Source: Centroberyx gerrardi (lineage: Eukaryota > Chordata > Actinopteri > Beryciformes > Berycidae). Taken from it: a stretch of 64,000 bases of DNA. The stretch lies in assembly GCF_048128805.1 (NCBI RefSeq), contig NC_136005.1, positions 2,370,983-2,434,982 on the forward strand, given 5' to 3'. A program made the position numbers and the translations under genes. Position 1 is the stretch's first letter. Each line of letters starts with the position of its first letter. Positions 1 to 11,844 of this stretch are shown one piece after another. The notes beneath the pieces were generated by a model. The model was not told the DNA's origin, did no database searches, and was given only the letters and a program-made list of their open reading frames with translations.

Positions 1-87
1 GATTTGTGCGTTCAAATACAAGTCGCATGTAGATCGCATGACTCGGGCTGCAGTGTTGTAGCTCATATCCGTGTGGTCCGGAATCGA

Positions 88-829
88 AAGAGTAGCTAAA
101 CCCCAAACCCAGATCTGTGGTGAAGCCTGACATCTACTGCTGAAAACTAGAGTACTAAACTGGTCATCTGCTATTGGCTGATCTTTTGTACCAGGTGATG
201 TCACCACCTGTTGTATGGTGCCTTCAAATGGGGTCGTGTTTACCGTGTTCGCGAGAAGAGTCCATATGAACGACCGCTCCTGTGGTATTCGAGACTTCGG
301 AAGTGGAAATTTTCTGAAAGCTCCGAGTTCACGAGTTGTGACGTGTTTGTTGACATTTCAGAAATGGCGGAGGCCATGGAAGTTCATTTTTCGGTGGATG
401 GTAAGTTAATATATTGTAATTTTAGTCGTATAAAGTTTTTCTTAGTAATTTTATAATATGTCTGAGGAAAATGTTGATATTCCCAACAGCCTCATCTTTT
501 TCCTCTGTCATTATGCCTTTGCATTTCCTGCATTACGTTACCCGCTCGCTAGCTAGCTAAATTGTTAGCCTTGGTGGCTTCTAGACGCAGCGTTGCCTAG
601 CAGCGGTGCTCTCACGACTTAACCACTTGAACGCCGCGCATATCGTGTACACGACTTCCCATGTCGTAACCACGAGCTCACGAGTTCCACTTGAAGGCAG
701 CAGTACTCTATAGAAGGTGACATCACCTGGCACCAAAGACCAATAGCAGATTGCCAGTTCAGTACTCTAGTTTTCACCATTAGATGTCAGACTTCACCAC
801 AGATTTGGGTTTGCGGTTTAGTTACTCTT
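88..829. mobile_element. Foldback (long inverted repeat) element
   Basis: Arms at about 88-205 and 716-829 are imperfect reverse complements (shared blocks include CTGTGGTGAAG, GAAAACTAGAGTACT, CTGCTATTGG and CAGGTGATGTCACC). The inversion continues inward more weakly (TGCCTTCAA near 220 against TTGAAGGCA near 691). No transposase is visible, so this is a non-autonomous DNA transposon. The outer ends and target duplication could not be fixed. Confidence 0.7.
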
Positions 830-1458
830 GAAAAACTGCGACTCCATGAGACTTTTTGCTGTTCACACCGATTAGAAAACATCAGATTTGAGTCACATGT
901 CACAGTTTCAGCTGCAGTGTGAACAGAGCCGGAGATCAAGATGTTCTGTAGCTGCTGTTCTAACCTTCCTGACAAAGAAGACGACCCAGACCAGCAGATG
1001 GATGTGGGTTGAAATCCTCCGAACAGCTGGAGAGAGAGAACAAGTGATGCTCTCTCTCACTTCCTCTGCAGCTGCTCAGTCCAACTCCAGGTGTGAATGT
1101 GTGGAACTGTATGAATGAACGGGTGTAAGACATGCATAAAAATATACAGTATATGCTTTATGTGTCATGTAAAATCTATACTCATATAAGAATGAATATT
1201 TATTTATATAAAAAATGTTAAATACCTATAAAAATGTACAAGTACCTATAATTTCTAAACCTTTTCAAATTCAAATAAAAATAAACATTCAGTCACATGA
1301 TAATTAAATATTCCCATAAGAATTTCACATTAATATCTATATTTTCAATAAGCTTACAACCTAAAAGAACTTGAGAGAAAATAGCTCATGACTTGAACCA
1401 AAACTGCGGTCAACTTTTTACAGTTTCTACCTCATTCAGTGTCATTGAGTAGCTGCCT

Positions 1459-1459
<1 letters not shown>

Positions 1460-1495
<36 letters not shown>

Positions 1496-1649
1496 CTGAG
1501 AGTGTGTGTTCGCCCGGAGTCATTGCTGACTAATCCTCTCTCACTGGTCTCTTCATCTCGTTCTTAAGCTCGGTCGCCCATTCACCTCCCAGAGTCACTG
1601 ATCTGTGAAACAGCCCTCTGTGGATCAGACCCCCCCACACACACACACA

Positions 1650-1680
<31 letters not shown>

Positions 1681-1682
1681 CC
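1460..1682. repeat. Two CA microsatellites
   Basis: A CA run fills 1460-1492 and an interrupted one about 1634-1682, followed by a C-rich stretch. No exon is recognised between or around them. Confidence 0.9.
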
Positions 1683-2114
1683 AGCCCCCCACCCCCCCCC
1701 GCAGACACACCGGGCCAGTTGTTTTGTATGTGGAGAAAATACTCCTCAAACTGCCAATAACGGCGTCTCTAAGCTCCCTGGCTGTAAATAGCTGGGAGCA
1801 AAGCTGCTAAACTCGCTGCCAAAAACCCAATCGGTCGCACTGAAAAGCAGACGGCTCACACTTCAAGAAACAAAGCTGAAGCCTGAGGGGATCAGAGGAG
1901 GACAGAGAGCGGTCAGCGGGGTCAAGGGTCAAAGGCATATCCAGTAAAAAGATGTGATCCAGCGTCCTGGGGTCGCTTAAATATACGGCTCAGCCAGGAT
2001 GCTAACGGTGCGTTCAAGCGTCAATGTCTCCCAGTCTCCCTGCAAGTGGACGTCACATCACCTGTGGTCAAAATGTGTCACAAGCTGCTGTGCCTTAAAA
2101 TAAACATCCGAATA

Positions 2115-2330
2115 TATTTTTACCTCCGCCAACAGAGGACAGGGATTTTGTTTTCGCCCGGTTCTCTCTCTTTGTCTGTCCGTCTGTCTGCAGGATCTCT
2201 CAAAACGTTCTGAATGGATTTGCACGAAACGTCGTGGAAAGTTTGGTCATGGGGCGAGGAAGAACTGACTAACTCATACCTATTAGCCAAAGGGGGCGTG
2301 GCTTCTCACTAAACTTCTGAACACAATCAA
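2115..2330. repeat. Probable dispersed repeat fragment
   Basis: The stretch has the look of a common fish interspersed repeat: a TCTGTCCGTCTGTCTGCAGG block, then GGATCTCTCAAAACGTTCTG and GGATTTGCACGAAA. I recognise the pattern but cannot name the family. Confidence 0.35.
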
Positions 2331-4004
2331 ACTTTGCGGCCAATCAGCAGACAGAAGAAGAGGCAAACCCTCCATTACTGGACCAATCAAACAACATGGA
2401 GGCACCACTGGCAATTGACATTTTTTCCAAAACTTGGTCCAGCGGCAGAAGGGCAGCACCACTGGAAACTGAACAGATAGAGAGCTGATTGGTCATGTGG
2501 TGTTGAGATAATCAGATAAAATGATTAACAGTGTGTAGAATGTGAACAGGCAGATCTCATGTCCCATTTCAGCTCCAGTCAAAAAAAATTCTGGTGCTTT
2601 GAGGTTCAGGGGATTTCAAATTTTTGGCTATTCGCTCTCAATAGCCATAAACTCTTCCAACATCATTTTGGCCTGTCAGGCACGTCCCTAATGTTTGGTG
2701 GAGGAAACAACAACACATCATCATGCGGGCAGAGAGACGGCGGTCAGAGTCCAAAACACCACAGGTTTGATTCCACAGCAGCCAGTGTGTCCCGCTGAAG
2801 TGCCACCGAGCAACACACTGCTCCCCGACCTGCTCGCTCACTGTAAGTCACTCAGAGCGTCAGCTGACTGCTTGTTGCACCATCTGTGCATGGAGCCAAC
2901 ACACAGAACTGGATCTCTGCTCTGGTTCTCTGGCAGTTTCCAGCCTCCGGAGACTTGGGGCTTTGCAGGAACGGCCCTTTAAGGCAAAACGCCTGCCGGC
3001 CCCGCTGTGAGCAATCAGTAGTACGATGACTCATGAGGGATTCATTTCAAAACTCGCCCATAAAAAGTGTTGTTTTGTTGTCAAAGACTTCCATTTTGTT
3101 TTAGGGGAACAACGTGATTCTCCTTTAAGGGCCTGGTCCCTCGCCAGCCTCCTGCCCGCATTCCTGAGCCAGCGAAAGTGTCTGGCCCAGTCCGGCAACA
3201 TGACACTGTACAACTACATACCAAAATAGCACAGCGAGGGGAAACGCTAACTCATAGCTGCTCAACAACAAGTCACCGTATCTCCAGCGTGACCCGCAGC
3301 CCGCCGCACGCCGGCCAACTTCTCCTACGCGGCCGAAAAGTCAGGAATGCTTTGTAGTAACACCGAGAACCCGGCTCACGCTCGCTTTCATCTGCAGATC
3401 TGGTCTCATCAAACTCTGGACTCTGATTAAATAAAATCCTCCGCATCTCATGGTTTTGATCGCCGGAGCTCACGCCCCAAAAACAGCTGCTTGTCCTCTG
3501 GCCGCGTCAAAGCGACACTTCACTTATCTGAAGGTCAGCTCGTCTGACTGATAACTTACTGCTGTCATGAAACGTGAAAGTGATACAGAGCGAGAGAGAA
3601 GTTCAGGAACTGAAGGTCAGGGAGGGAGAGAGAGAGAGAGAGAGAGTTGATCTTTCATCTTGAGGCTTCTGCAAAACCGTTATTTTCTTCCATGCCAATA
3701 AAGCACAGTGAATTGAAGTGAATGGAGAGAGAGAGAGAGAGCTCAGACTGTTTATTCATGCAAATGCAGACGTCTCCAAAACAGCAATTAAGAGGCTTTT
3801 CCCCCGCAGAGCGTCCCATGTCTCCTTGGCCGGCGGGAGGACGCGGGCGCTCAACGGTCTTTATGGTATTATGCAGCAGATTACCTCATTATGTTCCCAC
3901 TAAAAAAACCCAAACACGGGGCGGAGGACACACTGGGAACACACATTCCTGTAGATTTAAACACCGAGTTAGATAGATGATGGATGGGTTTATCTTCAGC
4001 ATCA

Positions 4005-4650
4005 CATTTCTAAGGTAATTAGACTGATGGATGGTCATACTGTAACCTCACTATATATTTCAACACTTATTATGCTGCTGAGTGGGAATACTGTAACCTG
4101 CTTCTATATTTCAATGGTAATTATGCTGAAAGATTTTGATTTTCATGCTGTGCCATCACTATATATTTCAATGGTAATTTGGCCAAATATTAGTAATAAA
4201 AGTGAAATTTTATGTGTATAGCGCTTTTCAAATACTCTAACTCTAATATCTAGAGACTTAAGAGATAAAGAGATAAAAACTGTACGAATGTATAGTAAGT
4301 AAAAAAACTATACTTAAACCAACTACATACAACTCTATAAAAACAAACAAAAGCAAGGAAGTGGGTACTGTAACCATCCTATATATTTCAATGGCAATTA
4401 GGCTGAACAGTGGTTATACCATGACCACACATTCCTCTATATTATATTTTAACAATAATTAGTGTTAGGTGGATATCCTGTAACCTCCCTATATATTGTA
4501 ATGGCTGATAGAGGGGTATATTATAACCCTACCATCCCATACATATCAGTAGTAATTAGGCTGATAGATGATCATACTGTAATACCACTATATATTTCAA
4601 TGATAATTAGACCATAGATAGTTATACAATAAATCAAGCATCCTATATAT
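4005..4650. repeat. Decayed ~60-bp minisatellite split by a LINE-tail fragment
   Basis: A diverged unit recurs: ATACTGTAACC, then CTATATATTTCAATGGTAATTA, then GGCTGA. At least six copies are seen. Between about 4195 and 4365 the array is broken by a sequence resembling a non-LTR 3' end (GTATAGCGCTTTTCA). Confidence 0.6.
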
Positions 4651-5190
4651 AAGAATCCTGGACATACAGTACACACCAAGTGGGATATTACAGAGCCGAC
4701 AACAAATCCCCACAGATCCTGCTTGTATTTACCACTGGGAGGCTGACGTGAACGTTTTTTACCAATCAGCAGCTCATATTTACAACAAAGCTAACATGAC
4801 ATGAACGCAGCATAAGGACAAGACAGTTTACTGTGTCACAGTAACCAAATCCACCTTATCACACTATTCACTTTTACTGAGAACGTTACTGAATGGATCT
4901 ACAGCCACACCACAACAAGCTGACTCAGCTGCTCTCTGCTTCTAGCTGCTTGTTATATTATATTTATGCTTTATTTGCACACAGCCAGTTCATCATGGAC
5001 CTCCATGACGGCAGCAGCCATGGATGATATGAGATTTGTGATGCAATGTAAAGCCTGTATTAGCAGGCTGGATGGAGGCTGGAGACATGAAGGAGACTGG
5101 AGGAGGAGAGCAAGACAACATCTGCACGTCACAAGAGTCAGACTTGGGATGTAAAAGTTTGGTACGGAGTTTCCACAAATACTGAAGCTA

Positions 5191-5889
5191 AACCTGCATT
5201 CAACTGGTGTCGGATTTACGGTGTGAACAAGTTTCAGACCAGGAAGAGCCACATGAACACCTGACTGTGACGGATGACCAAATCGGAGAAATCAGGGTTG
5301 TAGATGCAGCAGGAATCGGCCGAGTTGTGATGTCATCGCTGTTTCCAACATGGCTGAACAGAACAGAGTTGTACAGGGCGCCTCTGGGGTCACATGGTAG
5401 AAAAAAAAACTCAATGTGTAAATCCGTGCGAACGGATTTGTAAACTGTGTGAACGGAAACGGTTTACAAATCCGTTTGCACGGATTTACACATCGAGTTT
5501 TTTTTTCTACCATGTGACCCCAGAGGGGCTCCGTAGAGTTGCACGTGAACGATAAGAAATTTCATACAGTAAAGCCGAAAATGAACCACAAGTATAAATT
5601 TAAAAGACATGGATATTCCTTGATAACTATATTGCTACGGCATTCAATTTCCTGTGGTATTTACATTCATAATCTACTGAAATAGCCGAAGATTTCTTGC
5701 TAGCTAGGCTATCGCTAGCTAGGCTAACGTTAGCCTAGAAGGCTGGCAGTGTGTGTAAACAGTTGAGGAAACGTCCAATTTTCATAAAAGCATGTCAACG
5801 CAAACTACTGGGATGTCCGAGTTGTGACTCGGACATCCCAGTAGTGACTCGGAGAAAAGTGCGACCCGACATCAGTTGAATGCAGGGTT
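5191..5889. mobile_element. Composite foldback element
   Basis: The outer arms, 5191-5213 and 5866-5889, are near-perfect reverse complements (CTGCATTCAACTG against CAGTTGAATGCAG). Inside lie a 65-bp-armed palindrome (5381-5526) and a perfect 19-bp hairpin (5804-5822 with 5827-5845, loop TGTG). No coding sequence is present. Confidence 0.65.
5381..5526. mobile_element. Near-perfect palindromic MITE
   Basis: Arms 5381-5445 and 5462-5526 match at 63 of 65 positions by hand count, around a 16-base spacer. Each arm also contains its own small hairpin (AAATCCGT/ACGGATTT). Homology continues weakly outward, so the true ends may lie 10-20 bases further out. It looks like a young insertion inside the older foldback. 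Confidence 0.75.
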
Positions 5890-6132
5890 ATAGCGGCGAT
5901 GAGGGGGCGGGGCTAAAGGCATGACTGACAGGTGAGGAGGAGGGGCGAATGAACGGACAGTGAAGAGCGAGGACAGACGAGGCGGCGGCTCTACCTCTCT
6001 CGGTGTAGCGGGTACATGTTACAGCTCCGCCGCTCCGCTGCTGCAGCACCAGAGGAGAGAGGGCAAGTGTTAAAGTGTTGAGATGAAACTCCTGTTAACA
6101 CTTTACTGTAGCGCTCGTCAGCCGTTAGAAAT

Positions 6133-6441
6133 CAGTGATTCTCAACCTTTTTCACATCAAGTACACATTCATTTAGTCCACATTAGAGCTACAGACCCCC
6201 ATTTGATGAGATTTTGTCTCTCGGACCCAAATCTGAGAATATTTTTATTGTTAGATATGATTTTGTCCAGAATTCTGTGACTGTCTGTATTGTAGATAGA
6301 GAGATAACAGAGAAACTATGATCAAAACATCATTCTTCTAGATTCTCTAATTGTGCTAACAATTCATCAGTTTGCCTGGGACCCCATAGAACCTCCTGAA
6401 TGACCCCTGGTGGTCCCCGGACCGCACGTTGAGAACCATTG
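6133..6441. mobile_element. hAT-type MITE (CAGTGRTTCTCAAC ends)
   Basis: The left end CAGTGATTCTCAACC and right end GTTGAGAACCATTG form terminal inverted repeats of the hAT/Charlie type. Flanking octamers TTAGAAAT and TTACGAAT fit a decayed 8-bp target duplication. There is no transposase ORF. Confidence 0.7.
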
Positions 6442-6950
6442 TTACGAATTATAAATGATTGTCAATGCATCAAAGGCAAAGATAAACTCGGCTTGCATTT
6501 TGACCAGACATCAGACACATCAGAGAAATACATGCTGTTCAATGTAAACACCACTGGTTTGACTGGTAGGTTATTATTATTATTTATAGAGTTTCCATTG
6601 ATGTATTCAACCCCAATATTTTTGGCACATTGTATAATGCTCTGATTATGGTCAGACTGATATGGGTTTGTAGATATTGGTCTTTTGTTAAATATCAGAT
6701 ATCGACCAGTGATGTCATCCACCACAACATGAGCACAGCTACAAAAAAATGCTGGAAAATCTGCATTTTTCTTTGCACATTTTATTTCTTCTTTTAATTG
6801 TTCAGTTGTGTTTTTGTAATTCTTCATTTAAAGTCAGTAAACACTGAATACTTGAATTTTTTTGCCATGAAAGTGGAAAAATTCAAAGATATCGAATATT
6901 GGCACAAAATATCAGCATCTTCAGCACAAAACTCTCAGTATCAAGGCTGA

Positions 6951-7085
6951 ACTGGTGGCTCAGCTGGCTGAGGTGTGTGATGTCACCGTGATGTCACCGT
7001 GATGTCACGGGTTTGAATCTAGCCTGGGACCTCGCTGCACCTCATCCCCCTCTCATCTGTCCTGTCTCTCTACTGTTAAATCCCA
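6951..7085 (+). mobile_element. tRNA-derived SINE
   Basis: A polymerase III A-box-like segment (TGGCTCAGCTGGCTGAGG) is followed by a B-box-like one (GGGTTTGAATCT), then a CCTGGGACC body and a TCCTGTCTCTCTACTGTTAAAT tail. Three GTGATGTCAC units lie between the boxes. Confidence 0.6.
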
Positions 7086-7530
7086 CAATCAAACTGCATT
7101 TTGAGAGCATCTTGCTTCCTTAATTTGACGTATTTCCTGTTGAAACAGGATGTGGGGGCGGGACATAACGCAGGGCGGGATCAATCAAAAGTCTAAACCA
7201 ATGGGAGATCAGTTAGGGAGAGAAAAGCAGTTTTATTTGATCGGAGGTGATTGTTCAAAAATCTGTGATGTTTTATTGGTTATAATTTTAATGTATGCCT
7301 GCTGCTACAGTATGATGTCATCACTAAAGATCTTCCAGGCAGTAAAATTAAAGGCATTTTTTGGGCGTTTAGTGTTAAGCAGGTGTGACATGGAGAGTTA
7401 GCCAACAAGGTGAAACAGTCACTTTTCATTTCATTGTAACTTTAACTATCAAATAAAAGCAAAAATGCCCCCAAAAAATTACATTTTGGCATTTGAATAT
7501 CAGCCTTCAAAAACACATATTGGTGGAACT

Positions 7531-7909
7531 AGAGCTGGGTGATATATCAATATAATTATCGATATTGTGATATCAGACTAGAGATCCTCTGGGATGTTGG
7601 TTATGGTAATATCATGATATATGTTGTGTTTCCTGCTCTTAAAGACTGGTTCCAGTTATCTTCCACAGTTATACAGTTTTCTGAACTTATTTGACTGTTG
7701 AAGCGTTCCAGAGTGAATTGAACACTGAACGCCTCTTCCTGCTTCTCCATCATATCCACATTAACCTATTAATGTTCGTTTCTCAATATTTTCTCATATC
7801 TAATGAAAGCACCAGTAGTCATCCCCAAAATATCCTCACATTATCGATATGGAGGTATTGCGTCAAAAATATCGCGATATTTGATTTTGTCAATATCGCC
7901 CGGCCCCAG
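7531..7909. mobile_element. hAT-type MITE (GCTGGGYGATAT ends)
   Basis: The ends AGCTGGGTGATAT and ATATCGCCCGGCC are terminal inverted repeats. Flanks GTGGAACT (7523-7530) and GTGGAACC (7910-7917) form a 7/8 target duplication. The interior is rich in ATCGATAT motifs and non-coding. Confidence 0.75.
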
Positions 7910-8207
7910 GTGGAACCCTGATGATGACAACAGTAATGATGATGCACTCATAATGTTCATATAATGTTCATACAGGGTCTAATAAAGCTTTATGAGCAGC
8001 ACCTGAGTGAAAGTGTTTCCAGACCAGTCTACCAGTGTTCATGTGTTCATGTGTTCATGTGTTCATGTGAGGGGGATAAAGCCTCCTGCTCTTCTTCTGC
8101 TCCCCCAGACTGAACATCATCCAAAACAGCAACACTGATCCATCACAGCTAATGATCTGATGTTCAGCCTGACTCTTCCCAAGGCCGAGCCGAGCCGAGG
8201 ACCAAGA

Positions 8208-8209
<2 letters not shown>

Positions 8210-8246
<37 letters not shown>

Positions 8247-8384
8247 GGCGATACCTGGCTGCCAGTCTGCACAGCTCTCACCACGCACACTGCAGTCTGA
8301 ACAGCTGATTCAAACCAGTTCATTCATTTGTAATTGGAAAGAATCGGAGAACAAGAAATCCCAATAGCTGCTGTTAACCAGGGG

Positions 8385-8425
<41 letters not shown>

Positions 8426-8527
8426 CCTATAGAAGAAACACATGAAGATGAGTGCTGTCTTATCTAGAAATCAATAGAAGCAAGGCTGCCTGCTTCTGAC
8501 TCCTATCCAGGTGAGGTTTCTCTCTCC

Positions 8528-8573
<46 letters not shown>
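8210..8573. repeat. Cluster of CA, TG and CT/GT microsatellites
   Basis: CA at 8210-8244, TG at 8385-8422, and a CT run passing into GT at 8519-8573. Cysteine-valine reading frames here are artefacts of these repeats. Confidence 0.9.
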
Positions 8574-8576
<3 letters not shown>

Positions 8577-8988
8577 ATCCTATAGAATTAACATATGAAG
8601 ACATTCTGCATGTCAAACGCCATGCAGCCTCTTCGCTACAGTCAGTAAGTTGAAGTAAACGCAGCTACAATCCTGAAAAACACTGAACTGGAGCTTCTGT
8701 CGGTCACAAGTCATTTAAGGTGGAAACGGACGTTACTGATGTTGGATCCATGAAACTAGGTCAAGTCCTGGGACTGAAAACACCAGATCTGTTTCTCTGC
8801 AGCGCTCCTCAAACATGACGCGCTGCCGGAGCCTCATATATGAACTGATAGATTATTTGGTTTTATGAGACGCGCATATTACATTAAAACCACCTTAACT
8901 CACCCAAAGTTCACTTTTTTTGCCATTTCGTCATCTGAACAAATCACTTCCAGACAGCGAAGTGTCTCCGGACTGAAACTGAACTCAC

Positions 8989-8993
8989 CCCAT
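8989..8993 (-). CDS. homer3: Putative first coding exon of a Homer gene (ATGGG, partial)
   Basis: On the minus strand a CpG-rich, purine-rich leader ends in ATGGG followed at once by the strong donor GTGAGTTC (8988-8981). Homer genes characteristically have a first exon whose coding part is ATGGG, split just before the glutamate of MGEQPIF. HOMER3 is a neighbour of DDX49 in human, which supports the reading. No second exon is visible between 1 and 8980; a very long first intron leaving the left edge is expected for this family. Homer proteins are postsynaptic EVH1 scaffolds that bind metabotropic glutamate receptors and Shank. The identification rests on five coding bases, the donor and position. 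Any gene with such a first exon would look the same. Confidence 0.4.
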
Positions 8994-9475
8994 GCTCTGA
9001 GGAGGCTGCTGCTCTTTCTGCGAATCTGCCACTTCCAAACTCTTCGTCCTTTTCTCCTCCTCGCTCTCTCCAAACGGATTCAAGTATTTTCCTCCAAAAA
9101 ATCCCGGACCGAGTTACATTTCTGAAAAAAACACAAAATCACTTCCTAGTCCAGACTCCCCGTCCCCCCGACACTTCTCTCCTCTGAAGTCAGTTGTTGT
9201 ACTCCAGCCTTCCTTCCTTTGTCTGCGGTTTCTCCACCAAACAGCGCGGATCTTTCCTCCGCTCCTCTCCGTGCGTAATTACGCACCGGGAGCCGTTATG
9301 TTCAGCCGCGCGGACCGGGAAGACGGAGGAATATCGGCGAAGGAAGAGCGTTTTGTTTTCTGCTGAAACCTCCAGGACTTCTGCTGCTCTGCTCCGCTCC
9401 GCCTGACAGACTGGATCCCATCAAGAAGCTCAGCGGGACTGTGGAGCCGCTGGAGCGCCGCCTGGCGGCCACACA
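8994..9475 (-). promoter_or_regulatory. CpG-rich 5'UTR/promoter region, minus strand
   Basis: The region is much richer in CpG than its surroundings (for example CAGCCGCGCGGACCGGGAAG near 9303 and GCCGCCTGGCGGCC near 9458). Read on the minus strand it leads into the ATGGG/GTGAGT boundary. It includes the palindrome GCGTAATTACGC (about 9273-9284). The transcription start is unknown. Confidence 0.45.
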
Positions 9476-9650
9476 CACACACACACACACGCACACACAC
9501 ACACACACACACACTAATGACCCTATATAATCTGAATTGGTAACTTCACATCATCAGACTTTATATTGCTTTTGCCCAAACTGGATGTGTCATTTGAATA
9601 AAAACAATATAGGTCACATCTATCGTCAGTAAGAACAACCCATAGATAAT

Positions 9651-9695
<45 letters not shown>

Positions 9696-9783
9696 CCCAC
9701 TTCATGACATGTCAAAATGTGAAATATAATATGTGGAAATGGCCTGCGGCAGCCTCCTCCCCCCTCCTGTTATGAGATATGAC

Positions 9784-9818
<35 letters not shown>

Positions 9819-9820
9819 CA
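9468..9820. repeat. CA microsatellites and an ATT run
   Basis: CA tracts at 9468-9514 and 9655-9692 and a trinucleotide ATT run at about 9785-9818. Nothing else is recognised in this stretch. Confidence 0.9.
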
Positions 9821-9919
9821 TCATAAAGCTTAAAGCAAATGCATCTCAAACAGCTGGTGAAGCCAAACGGCTGTTTGTAAAGGATTTGGTAAATAATGGT
9901 TCAGATATCAAATCATTTC

Positions 9920-10510
9920 ACCAGCTGCCTGTTCTGATTCACTGATCATCAGATCAAACTGAAGATGAAGTTGTTTATTCTCTTATGAAAAGAGCGATAT
10001 AATAATCCTAGAATACATTACAGATGATACTGAACCACAAAACCACTTTTGAAAAGTGCAGCTAACATGGATCAAAACAAACACTAGACACAGGAAATCC
10101 TATAGTAATACTATAGAAGATAAGAATATACAGTACAGCTCATTGCACTACACACACACTGGAAGTCCTGATAGGAATATTATGGAATATTATAGTGATT
10201 TTTTATTAGGCTTTTGCAAATAATGTTTCACATCAGCAGTGAGCAGCTGCCTGTGTTCTAACTGATCAGATAATATCAGGAACAGTGAATTTATTTACTT
10301 CTTATAAAAAAGAATTACAGTAATCCTATATTTTAGATAGATGCTTCATAAATATCACAAAAAACTTTAAAGCATCATGCAGTTAATATGGGTCAAACCA
10401 GAAAATCCAATAGTAGAAGATCAAAAATACCATAAAGTATAATAAACTCACATGCATTGTCCCAATAGGAATATTATGGAATATTCTAGTGGTTTTTCAT
10501 CAGGGAATGT
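9920..10510. repeat. Degenerate ~320-bp tandem duplication
   Basis: Two diverged copies follow one another. Each starts near CAGCTGCCTGT...CTGATCA and ends near ATAGGAATATTATGGAATATT followed by AGTG and a T-rich stretch with CATCAGGG/TATTAGGC. The AT-rich interior has no coding potential. Confidence 0.5.
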
Positions 10511-10741
10511 CTGTTTGGAAAATGTTTTGATTCAGATTTAGACGTGTCTGAGTTTCCTTTGCTCATCTCACCGATCATCAGAAAAAAAGGAAGAATTTGT
10601 CTCTTTTTTACCTGATTTTTCCCCTTATTGAAGCCACAAAACCTTCCTTATAAAACTGATTGACTGAAACTGAAAATCTGACCTGTAACGACCAAAACAT
10701 GCTGAGAAAGAAGTGGATTTCACCTCATTATACCTTTTACC

Positions 10742-11280
10742 CAGAGGTGGGACTCGAGTCACATGACTTGGACTCGAGTCACAGTTTTAATAGCCTGAGA
10801 CTTGACTTGATGCATGAAGAGAAGACTTGAGACTCGACTTGACTTGGGTTCTGGTGACTTGGGACTTGACTCTGACTTGTACTTTGATGACTTGAAAAGG
10901 TTTCTAAAGTCTTGACTTGAGATCTTGTGTTTGTGTAAATGACTTAGATTGAAAGTGATGAGATTTGTTCCAGCAGACGACTGAATTTAAATTCTGTTTT
11001 CTGAATTTGTATGGAATGATTGAATTTATTGAAGTTGAAACTGATTATAGAAATCAAACTCATGATGCTCTTACCAAGTTTTTATCCTATTAAAACCATA
11101 TTGCATTGAAAAGTCCTAGATATTTAGTTTTCTTTAAGATATGAAATTGATACTGGACTCTTGATTTGTTCTGACTTGACTTGCTGTTCTACATTTAGAC
11201 TTGAGACTTGACATTAATGACATGGACTTGACTTGAGACTGACTTGGGACTCAAGCAAAGCTGACTTGGTCACACCTCTG
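10742..11280. mobile_element. hAT-type MITE (CAGAGGTG ends)
   Basis: Ends CAGAGGTGGGACTCGAGTCA and GACTTGGTCACACCTCTG are terminal inverted repeats. Flanks CTTTTACC (10734-10741) and CTTATACC (11281-11288) make a 7/8 target duplication. The interior is many GACTTGA-type subrepeats, a form familiar in fish genomes. Confidence 0.75.
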
Positions 11281-11454
11281 CTTATACCTTATTATACACC
11301 TTATTATTTCACAATATTTTACTCGGCTCTCTGCTCCGCTTCATACAGGACTTGGTTTGCAGTGACCATGGATTTGAAATCAACCTCTTTATTTGTTGTT
11401 TTGTATCTTTGAATCTTCAAATAAAAACTCTCTCCCTCCCTCTCTGTCTCTGTC

Positions 11455-11750
<296 letters not shown>

Positions 11751-11844
11751 AGAAATATTTTGCAAGTCAGTCAGGATTTCCAAGCTCACAGGTGATTCTA
11801 TCTTCAGATACATAACAGTTGAGATTAGACTTAGTTAGACTCAC

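Noticed and set aside
211-456. 81-residue frame inside the left foldback element
   Set aside because: Lies in the repeat, has no recognisable domain, and a second overlapping frame is equally open.
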